A stretch of DNA of 64,000 bases from the NCBI RefSeq assembly GCF_900111515.1, contig NZ_FOHS01000006.1:62001-126000 (forward strand). The letters run 5' to 3'. The position numbers were made by a program, and so were the translations under genes. This document shows, piece by piece, positions 1 to 11,187 of this stretch. How positions within the stretch are numbered: the stretch's first letter is position 1; every line of letters starts with the position of its first letter. Below the pieces are notes generated by a model. The model saw nothing but the letters and a program-made list of their open reading frames with translations. It was not told the origin of the DNA and did no database searches. This stretch comes from Hymenobacter actinosclerus. GTDB lineage: Bacteria > Bacteroidota > Bacteroidia > Cytophagales > Hymenobacteraceae.

Positions 1-885
1 GCTTTCCGTGGCAATAAAGCTGCCGTCGGCCATTTCCTGCATGAAATCGGCCACTACGGGAAGTTTTTTGCGGCCGACTGAAAGTTTTGGGCGGCAGGCT
101 AGCAGGCCTTTGGTGTAGGGGTGTTGGGGGTTGGTGAAGATGTCGAGTACCGGGCCCTGCTCCACTACCCGGCCCCGGTACATGACCAGAATCCGGTCGG
201 CTATTTCGGCCACTACGCCCAGGTCGTGGGTGATGAAGATGACGGCCGTGTCGTGCTCCCGGCGCAGCTCATCGATGAGGCGCAGCACCTGGGCCTGCAC
301 GGTTACGTCGAGGGCCGTGGTGGGCTCGTCGGCGATGAGCAGGGCGGGGTTGCAGGCCATAGCCATGGCAATCATCACGCGCTGCTTCTGGCCGCCGCTG
401 ATTTCGTGGGGGTAACTGGCGAAGATTTTCTCGGGCCGGGGCAGGCGAGCCATCGTGAACAGCTCGACCGTGCGGGCGCGGGCCTCCTGTTCGGTTAGCG
501 TGGTGTGCAGGCGCAAAGCCTCCACCACCTGGGGGCCGCAGTGGTACACCGGGTTCAGCGAAGTCATGGGCTCCTGAAAAATCATCCCGATATCGTTGCC
601 CCGCACCTGCCGCAGCTGCTCGTCAGTCAGGCGCAGCAAATCCACTTCGCCCAGGGCCTCGCTCTGGAACCGGGCCTCCCCCGCCGCCACCCGGCCGGGC
701 GGCATGGGCACCAGCCCCATCAGAGCCAGCGAGGTAACCGACTTGCCCGAGCCCGATTCGCCCACAATAGCCAGCGTCTCGCCCCGGTGCAAGTCAAACG
801 TAATGCCCTCCACGGCCCGCGTATTGCCGCGGTGGCTGTGGAAATCAATGGTCAGGTCGCGGACGGAGAGAATGGGAACGGGCAT
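1..885 (-). CDS. Oligopeptide/dipeptide-type ABC transporter ATP-binding protein (3' end outside window)
   Basis: The frame is open from an ATG at 883-885 to the window edge, so the C-terminus is missing. The product would energise peptide or nickel uptake as an OppD/DppD-type cytoplasmic ATPase. Visible motifs are Walker A GESGSGKS at about residues 42-49, the Q-loop stretch IFQEPMTSLNP, the ABC signature SGGQKQR near residue 162 and Walker B LLIADEPT near 180. The sequence HPYTKGLLACRP, typical of the oligopeptide subfamily C-terminal extension, comes close to the edge. Whether a second ATPase domain follows (a fused OppDF/YejF arrangement, common in Bacteroidota) cannot be seen. The gene is separated from lspA by a REP-like hairpin, so co-transcription is uncertain. 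Confidence 0.9.
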   Translation of the reverse strand, partial: MPVPILSVRDLTIDFHSHRGNTRAVEGITFDLHRGETLAIVGESGSGKSVTSLALMGLVPMPPGRVAAGEARFQSEALGEVDLLRLTDEQLRQVRGNDIGMIFQEPMTSLNPVYHCGPQVVEALRLHTTLTEQEARARTVELFTMARLPRPEKIFASYPHEISGGQKQRVMIAMAMACNPALLIADEPTTALDVTVQAQVLRLIDELRREHDTAVIFITHDLGVVAEIADRILVMYRGRVVEQGPVLDIFTNPQHPYTKGLLACRPKLSVGRKKLPVVADFMQEMADGSFIATES

Positions 886-968
886 GGTGGTAAAGATAAC
901 AGGACGACGCGCCGCCGGGCCCAACATGCAAACGGCCCACCATCAGGCGGGCCGTGCAACTGGCAACT

Positions 969-1061
969 GTCATTCAGAGCGAAGCGAAGAATCTCGCGGG
1001 CTGACGTTGTAATGGTTACTCAACGTCAGCCCGCGAGATTCTTCGCTTCGCTCTGAATGAC
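969..1061. repeat. REP-like inverted repeat (GTCATTCAGAGCG family), copy 1
   Basis: Two arms of 41 bp (969-1009 and 1021-1061) are perfect reverse complements around an 11-base loop. The outer end reads GTCATTCAGAGCGAAGCG, followed by AAGAATCTCGCG. Closely related arms occur at 17798-17898 and 43631-43745. It sits between the ABC ATPase and lspA, both on the minus strand. Confidence 0.9.
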
Positions 1062-1070
1062 GTTCTATTG

Positions 1071-1739
1071 TTATGCTACTTCCGGTGCTTCGGCGTCGCG
1101 GCGGGCCTGGGCTTCGGCTTTGGCGGCGCGGGCTTCGGCCTCGGCGGCATCAGCCGCCGCGAACTGATGGCCGTAGAAGCGGTTCTGGAACAGCAGAATC
1201 AGGGCCACGCCCACGAAAATAGCGGCGTCGGCAATGTTGAAGATGGGCCAGAGCGAGAGGTGGTAGCCGCCTACCAGGGGCCAGGCAGAAGGCAGGATGC
1301 CTTCGTAGAGGTCGGCGTAGAGCATGTCGATTACCTGTCCGTGCAGCCAGGGTGTAGGCGAGCCAAAAGGAGCGTTGTCGTAGATGACGCCGTAGAAAAT
1401 AGAATCGATTAAGTTACCAATGGCTCCGCCCAGAATTAAAGAGATGCAGATAATCAGTGCATTAGGCGCGTGTTGCTTCCACAATCGATAGATGTAGTAA
1501 CCAATGCCCGTAACTGCCACCAGCCGAAAGAGCGTGAGCAAGGCCTTACCGTAGGGTTCGGGCAGCTGCACCCCGAAGGCCATGCCAGGGTTGAGGATGT
1601 AGTGCAGCTTGAACCAGTCGCCAAACACCGGGATTTCGCCGGCCATACCCATGGGCATGTAGCGGTGCACGGCCCACTTCGAGAGCTGGTCGATGACGAT
1701 GACGAGCAGCGCCACGAGGTAGTATTTCCAGTACTTCAT
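1071..1739 (-). CDS. lspA: Lipoprotein signal peptidase II
   Basis: Inner-membrane aspartyl protease that cleaves signal peptides from diacylglyceryl-modified prolipoproteins. The 222 residues have four hydrophobic segments (about 5-20, 66-85, 95-118 and 163-188). The family motifs are present: GNLIDS (108-113), GQVID with D138 and FNIADAAI with D171. D138 and D171 should be the catalytic pair. The gap between them is longer than in proteobacterial enzymes, as is usual in Bacteroidota. The protein ends in a charged Ala/Glu/Arg-rich tail of about 30 residues that is not part of the core family. The gene lies downstream of ileS on the same strand, an order also found in E. coli, but a hairpin separates the two here. 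Substrates in this window include the lipoproteins at 14958, 37729 and 40947. Confidence 0.96.
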   Translation of the reverse strand: MKYWKYYLVALLVIVIDQLSKWAVHRYMPMGMAGEIPVFGDWFKLHYILNPGMAFGVQLPEPYGKALLTLFRLVAVTGIGYYIYRLWKQHAPNALIICISLILGGAIGNLIDSIFYGVIYDNAPFGSPTPWLHGQVIDMLYADLYEGILPSAWPLVGGYHLSLWPIFNIADAAIFVGVALILLFQNRFYGHQFAAADAAEAEARAAKAEAQARRDAEAPEVA

Positions 1740-1743
1740 TTAG

Positions 1744-1777
1744 GTGGAAGTGAGAGGTGAGAAGTGAGAAGTGAGAC
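1744..1777. repeat. Short heptad tandem repeat (GTGAGAA-type) upstream of lspA
   Basis: Just upstream of the lspA start, four imperfect 7-bp units run in a row (GTGAGAG, GTGAGAA, GTGAGAA, GTGAGAC). A small hairpin follows (GGGGCTGACA/TGTCAGCCCC, about 1781-1803). The same unit reappears in a quasi-palindrome at 63466-63573. Confidence 0.7.
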
Positions 1778-1961
1778 CTGGGGCTGACACGCTGTCAGCC
1801 CCGGAGCCTCTCCCCTCTCGGAGCACAAAGGGACGAAGATTTTTAGACTTGGTCGCTTGGCCGGGAAGCCCGCCGGATTGCCGGGCAGTATGTGTTAGGA
1901 TGGTCGGTTTTTGCCCTTTTGAGCCGGATTTCGGAGCCGGCGCCAGGCTTTGTGCGCCGGT

Positions 1962-1996
1962 GTGCCAACCGCCGTTTCAGGAGCGGCGGTTGGCAC
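1962..1996 (-). terminator. Hairpin at the 3' end of ileS
   Basis: GTGCCAACCGCCG (1962-1974) pairs perfectly with CGGCGGTTGGCAC (1984-1996) across a 9-base loop, a few bases past the ileS stop. No clear T-run follows on the minus strand, so it may terminate weakly or stabilise the 3' end. It may separate ileS from lspA. Confidence 0.6.
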
Positions 1997-2003
1997 TTCA
2001 GTT

Positions 2004-5408
<3,405 letters not shown>

Positions 5409-5430
5409 GTTCAGAGTATTTCTAGTCTTA

Positions 5431-5575
5431 GTCGCCTCACCCCCTAGCCCCCTCTCCGAAAAAGGAGAGGGGGGACTTGAGTTAGATGCAACGAACTAAA
5501 GCTAGATTTTAGATTAAATTTTTAGGCTAGTTCCCCCTCTCCTTTTTCGGAGAGGGGGCTAGGGGGTGAGGCGAC
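5431..5575. repeat. C/G-rich inverted repeat (CACCCCCTAGCCCC family), copy 1
   Basis: Two 43-bp arms (5431-5473 and 5533-5575) are reverse complements. Each arm contains its own smaller palindrome, CCCCTCTCCgaaaaaGGAGAGGGG, so either strand can form one long hairpin or two small ones. It fills the gap between ileS and the RND exporter. Related elements are at 21228-21371 and 26149-26293. Confidence 0.9.
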
Positions 5576-5595
5576 TAGAGGCTAGAAGAAGACGA

Positions 5596-8019
5596 CTAAC
5601 TCTTCCGCATCCTTCCCAAATCCAGCTCCAGCTCGTCGTCCTCGGCGTGGTAGTTGTCGTCGTAGTGGCGGATGCTGGACTGGTTGATGGTTTCTTCCTT
5701 GGCTCCGTGCTCGAAGGTAACGAGCAGGCAGGGCAGCAGAATCAGGTTGGAGAAGTTGGTGATGAGCAGGCTGGCCGACATGAGCAAGCCCAGGGCCTTG
5801 GTGCCGCCAAACTCCGAGAAGGCAAACACCGAAAAGCCCAGAAACAGCACAATGCTGGTGTAAATCATGCTGGTGCCGGCCTCCGAAAGCGTGGTGCTGA
5901 TGGCGGCCCGCACCCGGCGGCCATTGCTGGCCATTTCCTGCCGGAACTTGGCCAGCAAATGGATGGAGTTATCGCCATCAATGCCCAGCGCGATGCTGAA
6001 AATAAGGGCCGTGCTGGGTTTGAGCGGGATGCCGAAGTAGCCCATAATGCCACCCGTGAGCAACAGGGTAAAGAAGTTGGGCAGCAGCGCGAAGAACACT
6101 GTGCGGATGCTCCGAAACAGTATCAGCACCACTAGGCCCACCAGAATAAAGGCGTGCAGCAGGCTGCTTTTGAGCGTGCCAATCAGGAATTCGTTGCCCT
6201 TGGTGAAGATGATGGTCGTGCCGGTGAGGCGGGCGGTGAGGTCAGTGCCCTTGAAAATCCGGTCGATTTCGGGCCGAATCTGGTTGCTGAGCAGCGTGTC
6301 GAGGTTTTGGGAGCCGATGTCGGCGATTTTGAGCGAGATGCGGGCCTCGCGCATCGTGGAGTCGGTGAACGAGCGGAGCAGCTTGCTGGTGAGGTTGCCC
6401 TCGGCCCCCGGCTGGTTTTGCGAGCGGGCCAGGTAGCTGAAAATGTAGTTCTTTTCGGAGTTGTCGGGCAGGCGGTAGAAGGCGGGGCTGCCGTTGTAGA
6501 AGGCCTGGTTGGAGGCTTTCAGGGCCGTTACCACGCTCACCGGGCTCGTCAGCACGGGCTGGGTGCGCAGGTAGTTTTCGAGCCGGTCGATGCGCTCCAG
6601 GTTCTTGAGCTTGAGCAGGCCCTTGGCCTTGCCGGTGTCCACCACGATTTCCAGCGGCATTACGCCATTGAAGTGCTGCTCGAAGAACTTGAGGTCGGAG
6701 TTCACCGACGAATCCTTGGGCAAATCGTCCACCATGTACGACACGGCCCGCACCTTGCTCACGCCCACGCCCGCCAGCACGGCCAGGGCCAGGGCCGTCA
6801 GGTACACCGTGCGGCGGCGCTCCAGCACCAAGTAGTCGAAAAACTCCAGCAGCTTGATGAGCGGTTTAGCGTCGAGGTGCTCCAGCTGCTTGGCCGTGGG
6901 CGGCGGCAGGATGGTGAAGATGATGGGCATCAGGATAAACGACACCAGAAAGGCGACGTAGATATTGATGGTGGCCACCAGCCCGAACTGATACAGAATG
7001 GCAATGTTGGTGAAGCAGAACACCACGAAGCCAATGGCCGTGGTGGTGTTGTTCATCAGCGTCACGAGGCCGATTTTGCGCACCACCCGCGTCATGGCCA
7101 GCACCTGGTTGCCCGATTTGCGATAGTCGTAGTGGTAGCGGCTGAGCAGGTAGGTACAGTTGGGAATCCCAATCACGATGATAATGCTCGGAATCAGGCC
7201 CGTGAGCAGGTTGATTTTAAAGCCCATGAGCACCATGCTGCCAATGCACCATACCACCACAATCAGCACAATCAGCAGCGGAAACACCACCGCCGACCAA
7301 GTGCGGAAGAACATGAGCAGCGTCAGGGCCATCATGGCGATGGTCAGGCCCACGAACAGCTTCATTTCCGCGGCCACCTTGGTGGTCATGGTGGCCCGCA
7401 CGTAGGGCAGGCCGGCGTAGTGCAGACGGATTCGGGTGTCTTTCTCGAAGCGGTGGGCGTGGCCCAGGATTTCGGCCATCACGGCCTCGCGCCGGCTCGA
7501 ATTGAGGTATTTGGGGTCGAGGGTGAGGGCCAGCAGGGTGGCGCCGGTGGTGGGCGAAATCAGCTGGCCCTTGTAGAACTGCTGCTCGTTCACGACCCGC
7601 ATCAGCGAATCCAGCTCGGCCTGGGAGGCGGGCGGGCCGTGGAAGATGGGCACGGCCCGGAAGGTGCGGTTAACAGTGTCCTTTTCGAGCCGCGGCAGCC
7701 GGGTTACGCTCAGCACCCCGTTCACGCCCTCTACCCTACTGAGCGTGTCGGTCAGCAGCCGGAGCTGGTTGAACTTGCCCAGCTCGTACACCGAGCTGTC
7801 CTGCATGCCGAGCACGAGCACGTTGCCGTCTTCGCCGAACTGGCGCTTGAACTGCTGGAAGTACACCATGTCCGGGTCGTCGGGCGCGACCACCTGGGCG
7901 AAGTCGTAGGTCATCTCAACCTTGCGCGCCTCCCAGGCCATGAATACCGTAATGGCCGCCAGCAGCCCCACCAGCAGCCGGCGATTCTTAATTACAAACA
8001 GGGCAAGATTCCGCCACAT
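5596..8019 (-). CDS. RND/MMPL-family exporter
   Basis: Polytopic inner-membrane protein of 807 residues, predicted to export hydrophobic or lipid-like substrates with proton-motive force. It has the duplicated RND layout. One hydrophobic helix at 12-30 is followed by a periplasmic domain of roughly 180 residues and a five-helix block resembling a sterol-sensing domain (about 220-380). A helix near 400-425, a second periplasmic domain and another helix block (about 625-775) follow. The second half carries FSIALGIDGDNSIHLLAKF, resembling the conserved TM4 region with acidic residues. The short cytoplasmic tail is rich in Asp and Glu. No membrane-fusion or outer-membrane partner is adjacent, which fits the MMPL-like 'predicted exporter' subgroup rather than tripartite efflux pumps. 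Substrate unknown. Confidence 0.88.
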   Translation of the reverse strand: MWRNLALFVIKNRRLLVGLLAAITVFMAWEARKVEMTYDFAQVVAPDDPDMVYFQQFKRQFGEDGNVLVLGMQDSSVYELGKFNQLRLLTDTLSRVEGVNGVLSVTRLPRLEKDTVNRTFRAVPIFHGPPASQAELDSLMRVVNEQQFYKGQLISPTTGATLLALTLDPKYLNSSRREAVMAEILGHAHRFEKDTRIRLHYAGLPYVRATMTTKVAAEMKLFVGLTIAMMALTLLMFFRTWSAVVFPLLIVLIVVVWCIGSMVLMGFKINLLTGLIPSIIIVIGIPNCTYLLSRYHYDYRKSGNQVLAMTRVVRKIGLVTLMNNTTTAIGFVVFCFTNIAILYQFGLVATINIYVAFLVSFILMPIIFTILPPPTAKQLEHLDAKPLIKLLEFFDYLVLERRRTVYLTALALAVLAGVGVSKVRAVSYMVDDLPKDSSVNSDLKFFEQHFNGVMPLEIVVDTGKAKGLLKLKNLERIDRLENYLRTQPVLTSPVSVVTALKASNQAFYNGSPAFYRLPDNSEKNYIFSYLARSQNQPGAEGNLTSKLLRSFTDSTMREARISLKIADIGSQNLDTLLSNQIRPEIDRIFKGTDLTARLTGTTIIFTKGNEFLIGTLKSSLLHAFILVGLVVLILFRSIRTVFFALLPNFFTLLLTGGIMGYFGIPLKPSTALIFSIALGIDGDNSIHLLAKFRQEMASNGRRVRAAISTTLSEAGTSMIYTSIVLFLGFSVFAFSEFGGTKALGLLMSASLLITNFSNLILLPCLLVTFEHGAKEETINQSSIRHYDDNYHAEDDELELDLGRMRKS

Positions 8020-8036
8020 AGACCGTTAAAATGCAG

Positions 8037-8044
8037 CAAAGGTA
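8037..8044 (-). promoter_or_regulatory. Putative -7 element of the RND exporter gene
   Basis: On the minus strand the bases read TACCTTTG, matching the Bacteroidota -7 consensus TAnnTTTG. It lies 17 bp upstream of the start at 8019, implying a very short leader. Confidence 0.55.
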
Positions 8045-8256
8045 CGCAACCATCAGCGGGTGATGGGCACTCTTCCCGGAAGTAAGTAGCGGGCTAACAG
8101 TTGCTTTGGCGGAGCAGCCACTGAATGAAGTACATTTTTTATTTAGAATATAGGCAACTACTTATACCGAACGTTTCGTAACTATGCCTTGTTCAAGCTG
8201 TTGTGCAACTCAATAATTGCACTATCCGAACACCGGCTTGTTATATTTCAAACTCC

Positions 8257-8655
8257 ATGGTTTTGTACCATTCTCCCGACGCTTCCCTTACCTTCGACTC
8301 TGTTTCGGAAACCATGCTCCTGAGCTATACGGCCACCGGCTTATCGGTTTCTTTCGGCCAGGCCTACCAGCTGGCCCTGGAAGAAATGCTGGCCCAGAAC
8401 ATCGGCAAGCTGCTGCTCGACCTCAAGCGCAACGCCCCGCCCACCGACGACCTGGAGGATCTGCTGGCCCCGCTCAGCGAAGCCGTGGCCCGGCAACCCA
8501 CCCAGCCGCTGTTCATTGCGGCCCTCGTCTCGGAAGGCCAGTACCAGTACCAGATTGGCAATTCGCTGGCCTCCTCCACCCTGCCCCCGGCCCAGGTCGA
8601 GTTCAATTACTTCACCTCCCGCCGCGACGCCACCCAATGGCTGAGCGAGAATTAA
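8257..8655 (+). CDS. Small hypothetical protein, STAS/SpoIIAA-like
   Basis: Predicted soluble protein of 132 residues. I chose the ATG at 8257 (MVLYHSPDAS). An earlier in-frame start at 8203 would add 18 residues of poor quality from the AT-rich promoter zone. The pattern resembles stand-alone STAS/SpoIIAA-like proteins of Bacteroidota: an N-terminal beta strand region, a helix with LALEEMLAQN, the strand KLLLDLKRN, then a C-terminal '...FNYFTSRRDATQWLSEN' motif. The family assignment is inference from this pattern only. It stands alone, convergent with the toxin-antitoxin pair. No regulatory partner is adjacent. Confidence 0.7.
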   Translation: MVLYHSPDASLTFDSVSETMLLSYTATGLSVSFGQAYQLALEEMLAQNIGKLLLDLKRNAPPTDDLEDLLAPLSEAVARQPTQPLFIAALVSEGQYQYQIGNSLASSTLPPAQVEFNYFTSRRDATQWLSEN

Positions 8656-8663
8656 GCGTTTCT

Positions 8664-8725
8664 GACCCGTTAAAAGCTGAACGGCCCTCCTGCAAGCAGG
8701 AGGGCCGTTCAGCTTTTAACGGGTC
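8664..8725. terminator. Near-perfect 30-bp palindrome, bidirectional terminator candidate
   Basis: Arms 8664-8693 and 8696-8725 are perfect 30-bp reverse complements separated by only two bases. The element fills the gap between two convergent genes and overlaps the toxin stop codon at 8724-8726. Confidence 0.8.
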
Positions 8726-9059
8726 AGGCAGTTTCGATGTGCGTGGCAAAAACGCGCGTCAGTCGTACTCCAGGCTTACTGCTCGCCTCCAGCACCGCCG
8801 GCCAGACGCGCTCCAGAAACAACCAAAGCTCACGCCGGCGCATGTTGCCAATGCACAGCCGGATGACGTGCGGCGGCGCCTGGTTTTGCACCAGCACTTC
8901 GTAATCAACATCCTTGGTGATGACCGTCAGACCGTGCTCAGCGGCATAGGCCCACACCTGCTCGTCGCTCCAGGCCAGGTTTGGAACCGGCTCGTAATCG
9001 GGCGTGTGCCAGATGGCGAAACGGTGCGGCAGGTTAGCATCAATCAAAAACTTTGGCAT
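8724..9059 (-). CDS. DUF5615 PIN-like toxin of a toxin-antitoxin pair
   Basis: Protein of 111 residues from the ATG at 9057-9059. A longer frame exists upstream but would overlap the antitoxin gene. The family has a PIN-like nuclease fold (Mut7-C/VapC-like). N-terminal FLIDANLP carries the first acidic residue (D7), and the centre has the family pattern VITKDVDYEVL. An RNase role is known only from related PIN proteins and has not been shown here. The gene follows the DUF433 gene by about 10 bp on the same strand, the standard antitoxin-first layout. The stop codon lies in a 30-bp palindrome. Confidence 0.82.
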   Translation of the reverse strand: MPKFLIDANLPHRFAIWHTPDYEPVPNLAWSDEQVWAYAAEHGLTVITKDVDYEVLVQNQAPPHVIRLCIGNMRRRELWLFLERVWPAVLEASSKPGVRLTRVFATHIETA

Positions 9060-9069
9060 GGCGGCAAAG

Positions 9070-9303
9070 TCAGGCCGCGAAGCTGATGAAGTTTTGCCGC
9101 GCCAGGTTCTCGGAGGCAAACCGCAAACAAGCCTGAATATCGGCCATTTCCAGGAACGGGTAGCTTTCCAGCACGTCATCGGCCGAGTCGCCGGCGGCCA
9201 GAAACTCCAACACCGTCTGCACCGTCAGGCGTAGCCCCCGGATGGTTGGCTTGCCGCCACATAGGTGCGGGTCGAGGGTGATTCGGTCGTGGATGTACTG
9301 CAT
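9070..9303 (-). CDS. DUF433 antitoxin
   Basis: The 77-residue protein matches DUF433 almost end to end: ITLDPHLCGGKPTIRGLRLT, then VLEFLAAGDSADDVLESYPFLEMADIQACLRFA. DUF433 proteins have a winged-helix/homeodomain-like fold and act as VapB-type antitoxins for DUF5615 partners. The partner lies immediately downstream. The pair probably binds its own promoter, but I could not identify a clear operator in the short gap to the glyS terminator. Confidence 0.87.
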   Translation of the reverse strand: MQYIHDRITLDPHLCGGKPTIRGLRLTVQTVLEFLAAGDSADDVLESYPFLEMADIQACLRFASENLARQNFISFAA

Positions 9304-9336
9304 GGCTGATACTAACAGGGTCTGCCAAGATACAAA

Positions 9337-9368
9337 AAGGCCCCATTCCGGTGGCGGAACGGGGCCTT
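9337..9368 (-). terminator. Rho-independent terminator of glyS
   Basis: AAGGCCCC-A-TTCCG pairs with CGGAA-C-GGGGCCTT and is followed by a T-run on the minus strand. It lies just past the glyS stop at 9390. Confidence 0.8.
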
Positions 9369-9389
9369 GAAAGTACGGTAAGCGCCTGC

Positions 9390-10913
9390 TTACAGCCGCT
9401 CAAATATCCGCGAGAAGCTCACGGCCTCGCCGATGTAGGCGCGCAGTTCGGCAATCGGCATGCGGGTCTGCTCGCGCGAGTCGCGGTGGCGCACCGTCAC
9501 GGTGTCGTCCTCCAGCGTCTGGCCGTCCACTACAATGCAGAAGGGCGTGCCGATGAGGTCCTGGCGGGTGTAGCGCTTGCCGATGGCGTCGCGCTCCTCC
9601 ATAATCACGCGGAAATCGTGGCGCAGGGCGTTGAAGATTTCGGTGGCCTTCTCGGGCATGCCGTCCTTTTTCACCAGCGGGAAAATGGCGGCTTTCACGG
9701 GAGCCACGGCGGGGTGCAGCTTCAGGAAGGTGCGGGTTTTGGTCTGCTCCTTGTCGCCTTCGCCCTCGGTAATGGTTTCTTCCTGGTAGGCCTGGCAGAG
9801 CGTGGCCAGGAACAGGCGGTCGGCGCCGGCCGAGGTTTCGACCACAAAGGGCACGTAGTTGCCGTAGGCCTTGCCGGTTTCGGGGTCGATGTCGGCGTCG
9901 AAGTACTGCTGCTTTTTCTTGCTCAGCGTCTGGTGCTGGGTCAGGTCGAAGTCGCCGCGCGAGTGGATGCCTTCAATTTCCTTGAAGCCGAAGGGGAATT
10001 CGTATTCGATATCCACGGCGGCCTTGGCGTAGTGGGCCAGCTTGTCGTGGTCGTGGAAGCGGAGCTTGTCGGCGGGCAGGCCCATTACCTCGTGCCAGCG
10101 GCGGCGCATAGTTTTCCAGTGCTCGTACCACTCGCCCTCGGTGCCGGGGCGCACAAAAAATTGCAGCTCCATTTGCTCGAACTCGCGCATCCGGAAGATG
10201 AACTGCCGGGCCACAATCTCGTTACGGAAGGCCTTGCCGATCTGGGCAATGCCGAACGGCACCTTCTGGCGGGCCGACTTCTGCACGTTCAGGAAATTGA
10301 CGAAAATACCCTGGGCTGTTTCGGGGCGCAGATAAATCAGGCTCGAATCTTCGGCCACGGCGCCCACCTGGGTCGAGAACATGAGGTTGAACTGGCGCAC
10401 CTCGGTCCAGTTGCCGGTTTTGCTGATGGGGCAGACGATTTGCTCATCAATGATGAGTTGGCGCACGCCGGCCAGATCCTCGCTCGTCAGCAGGCGGCCC
10501 ATTTCGGCCAGCAGGGTTTCGGCCCGGGCCAGCTCGCCGTTCTTCTCGTGCTCGGCGGCGCGGTCTTCGAGCAGCACGTCGGCGCGGTAGCGCTTCTTGC
10601 TGTCGAGGTTGTCAATCATGGGGTCTGAGAAGCCGTCGACGTGGCCCGAGGCTTTCCAGGTGAGCGGGTGCATGAAAATGGCGGCATCCAGGCCCACCAC
10701 GTTCTGGTGCAGCTGGGTCATGGCCTTCCACCAGAGCTGCTTGAGGTTGTTTTTCAGCTCCACGCCGTTGGGGCCGTAGTCGTACACGGCGCCCAGGCCA
10801 TCATAAATTTCCGACGACTGGAACACGAAGCCGTATTCCTTGGCGTGCGACACGATATTGGCCAGCGTACCTTCGGTAGTGGCCGCGGCGGCGGGTTTGG
10901 GGGCGTTGCTCAT
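9390..10913 (-). CDS. glyS: Glycine--tRNA ligase (dimeric type)
   Basis: Class II synthetase charging tRNA-Gly. The start is the ATG at 10911-10913 (MSNAPKPAAAATTEG), giving 507 residues. The frame stays open upstream to 11177, but that part is GC-rich spacer with no homology. This is the eukaryote-like alpha2 enzyme, not the alpha/beta tetramer. The beginning ANIVSHAKEYGFVFQSSEIYDGL is followed by a class II core with RPETAQGIFVNF and GKAFRNEI (about 195-230), FRMREFEQMELQFF, and motif 3-like VVETSAGADRLFLATL. A C-terminal anticodon-binding domain ends at RIFERL. A minus-strand -7 element lies at 10970-10977 and a good terminator follows. Confidence 0.96.
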   Translation of the reverse strand: MSNAPKPAAAATTEGTLANIVSHAKEYGFVFQSSEIYDGLGAVYDYGPNGVELKNNLKQLWWKAMTQLHQNVVGLDAAIFMHPLTWKASGHVDGFSDPMIDNLDSKKRYRADVLLEDRAAEHEKNGELARAETLLAEMGRLLTSEDLAGVRQLIIDEQIVCPISKTGNWTEVRQFNLMFSTQVGAVAEDSSLIYLRPETAQGIFVNFLNVQKSARQKVPFGIAQIGKAFRNEIVARQFIFRMREFEQMELQFFVRPGTEGEWYEHWKTMRRRWHEVMGLPADKLRFHDHDKLAHYAKAAVDIEYEFPFGFKEIEGIHSRGDFDLTQHQTLSKKKQQYFDADIDPETGKAYGNYVPFVVETSAGADRLFLATLCQAYQEETITEGEGDKEQTKTRTFLKLHPAVAPVKAAIFPLVKKDGMPEKATEIFNALRHDFRVIMEERDAIGKRYTRQDLIGTPFCIVVDGQTLEDDTVTVRHRDSREQTRMPIAELRAYIGEAVSFSRIFERL

Positions 10914-10969
10914 GGCAGATGCAGAAGTTGAGAGGGTCAGGCATTCCGGGCCAGGCGCGGAACGACAGG

Positions 10970-10977
10970 CAAAAGTA
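10970..10977 (-). promoter_or_regulatory. Putative -7 element of glyS
   Basis: The minus strand reads TACTTTTG, matching TAnnTTTG, 56 bp upstream of the chosen glyS ATG. Its position supports that start over longer ones. Confidence 0.5.
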
Positions 10978-11120
10978 GCCAAAGCCCTGCCCCCAACCCA
11001 GCCCGGCCGCGAAACGGCGCCAGGGCCCGGTGGGCGGGGCTGCTTCAACCAATGCCCGCCGCCTGCGTTTAGCGCCTCAACCGGCGGCCCAGCCGCCCGG
11101 ACAGTAACAATTTCATAACC

Positions 11121-11150
11121 TTGCCCTGCCTCAGGACCAAAGTACCTTTG
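11121..11150 (+). promoter_or_regulatory. Promoter of the phosphate transporter gene
   Basis: TTG at 11121-11123 and TACCTTTG at 11143-11150 are 19 bp apart, close to the Bacteroidota -33/-7 arrangement (TTG and TAnnTTTG). Transcription would begin near 11157. That excludes the TTG start at 11152 and supports the ATG at 11188. Confidence 0.65.
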
Positions 11151-11187
11151 GTTGAAATTTCTCCGATTCCTCACCAACTCCCCCCTT

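Noticed and set aside
6154..8085. Long plus-strand open frame antisense to the RND exporter
   Set aside because: His/Gln/Val/Gly-rich translation typical of reading GC-rich antisense DNA; no start context or domains, while the minus strand has clear RND features.
8724..9179. Longer N-terminus of the DUF5615 toxin
   Set aside because: The first 40 residues overlap the DUF433 gene in another frame and lack family similarity; the ATG at 9057-9059 starts at the conserved MPKFLIDANLP.
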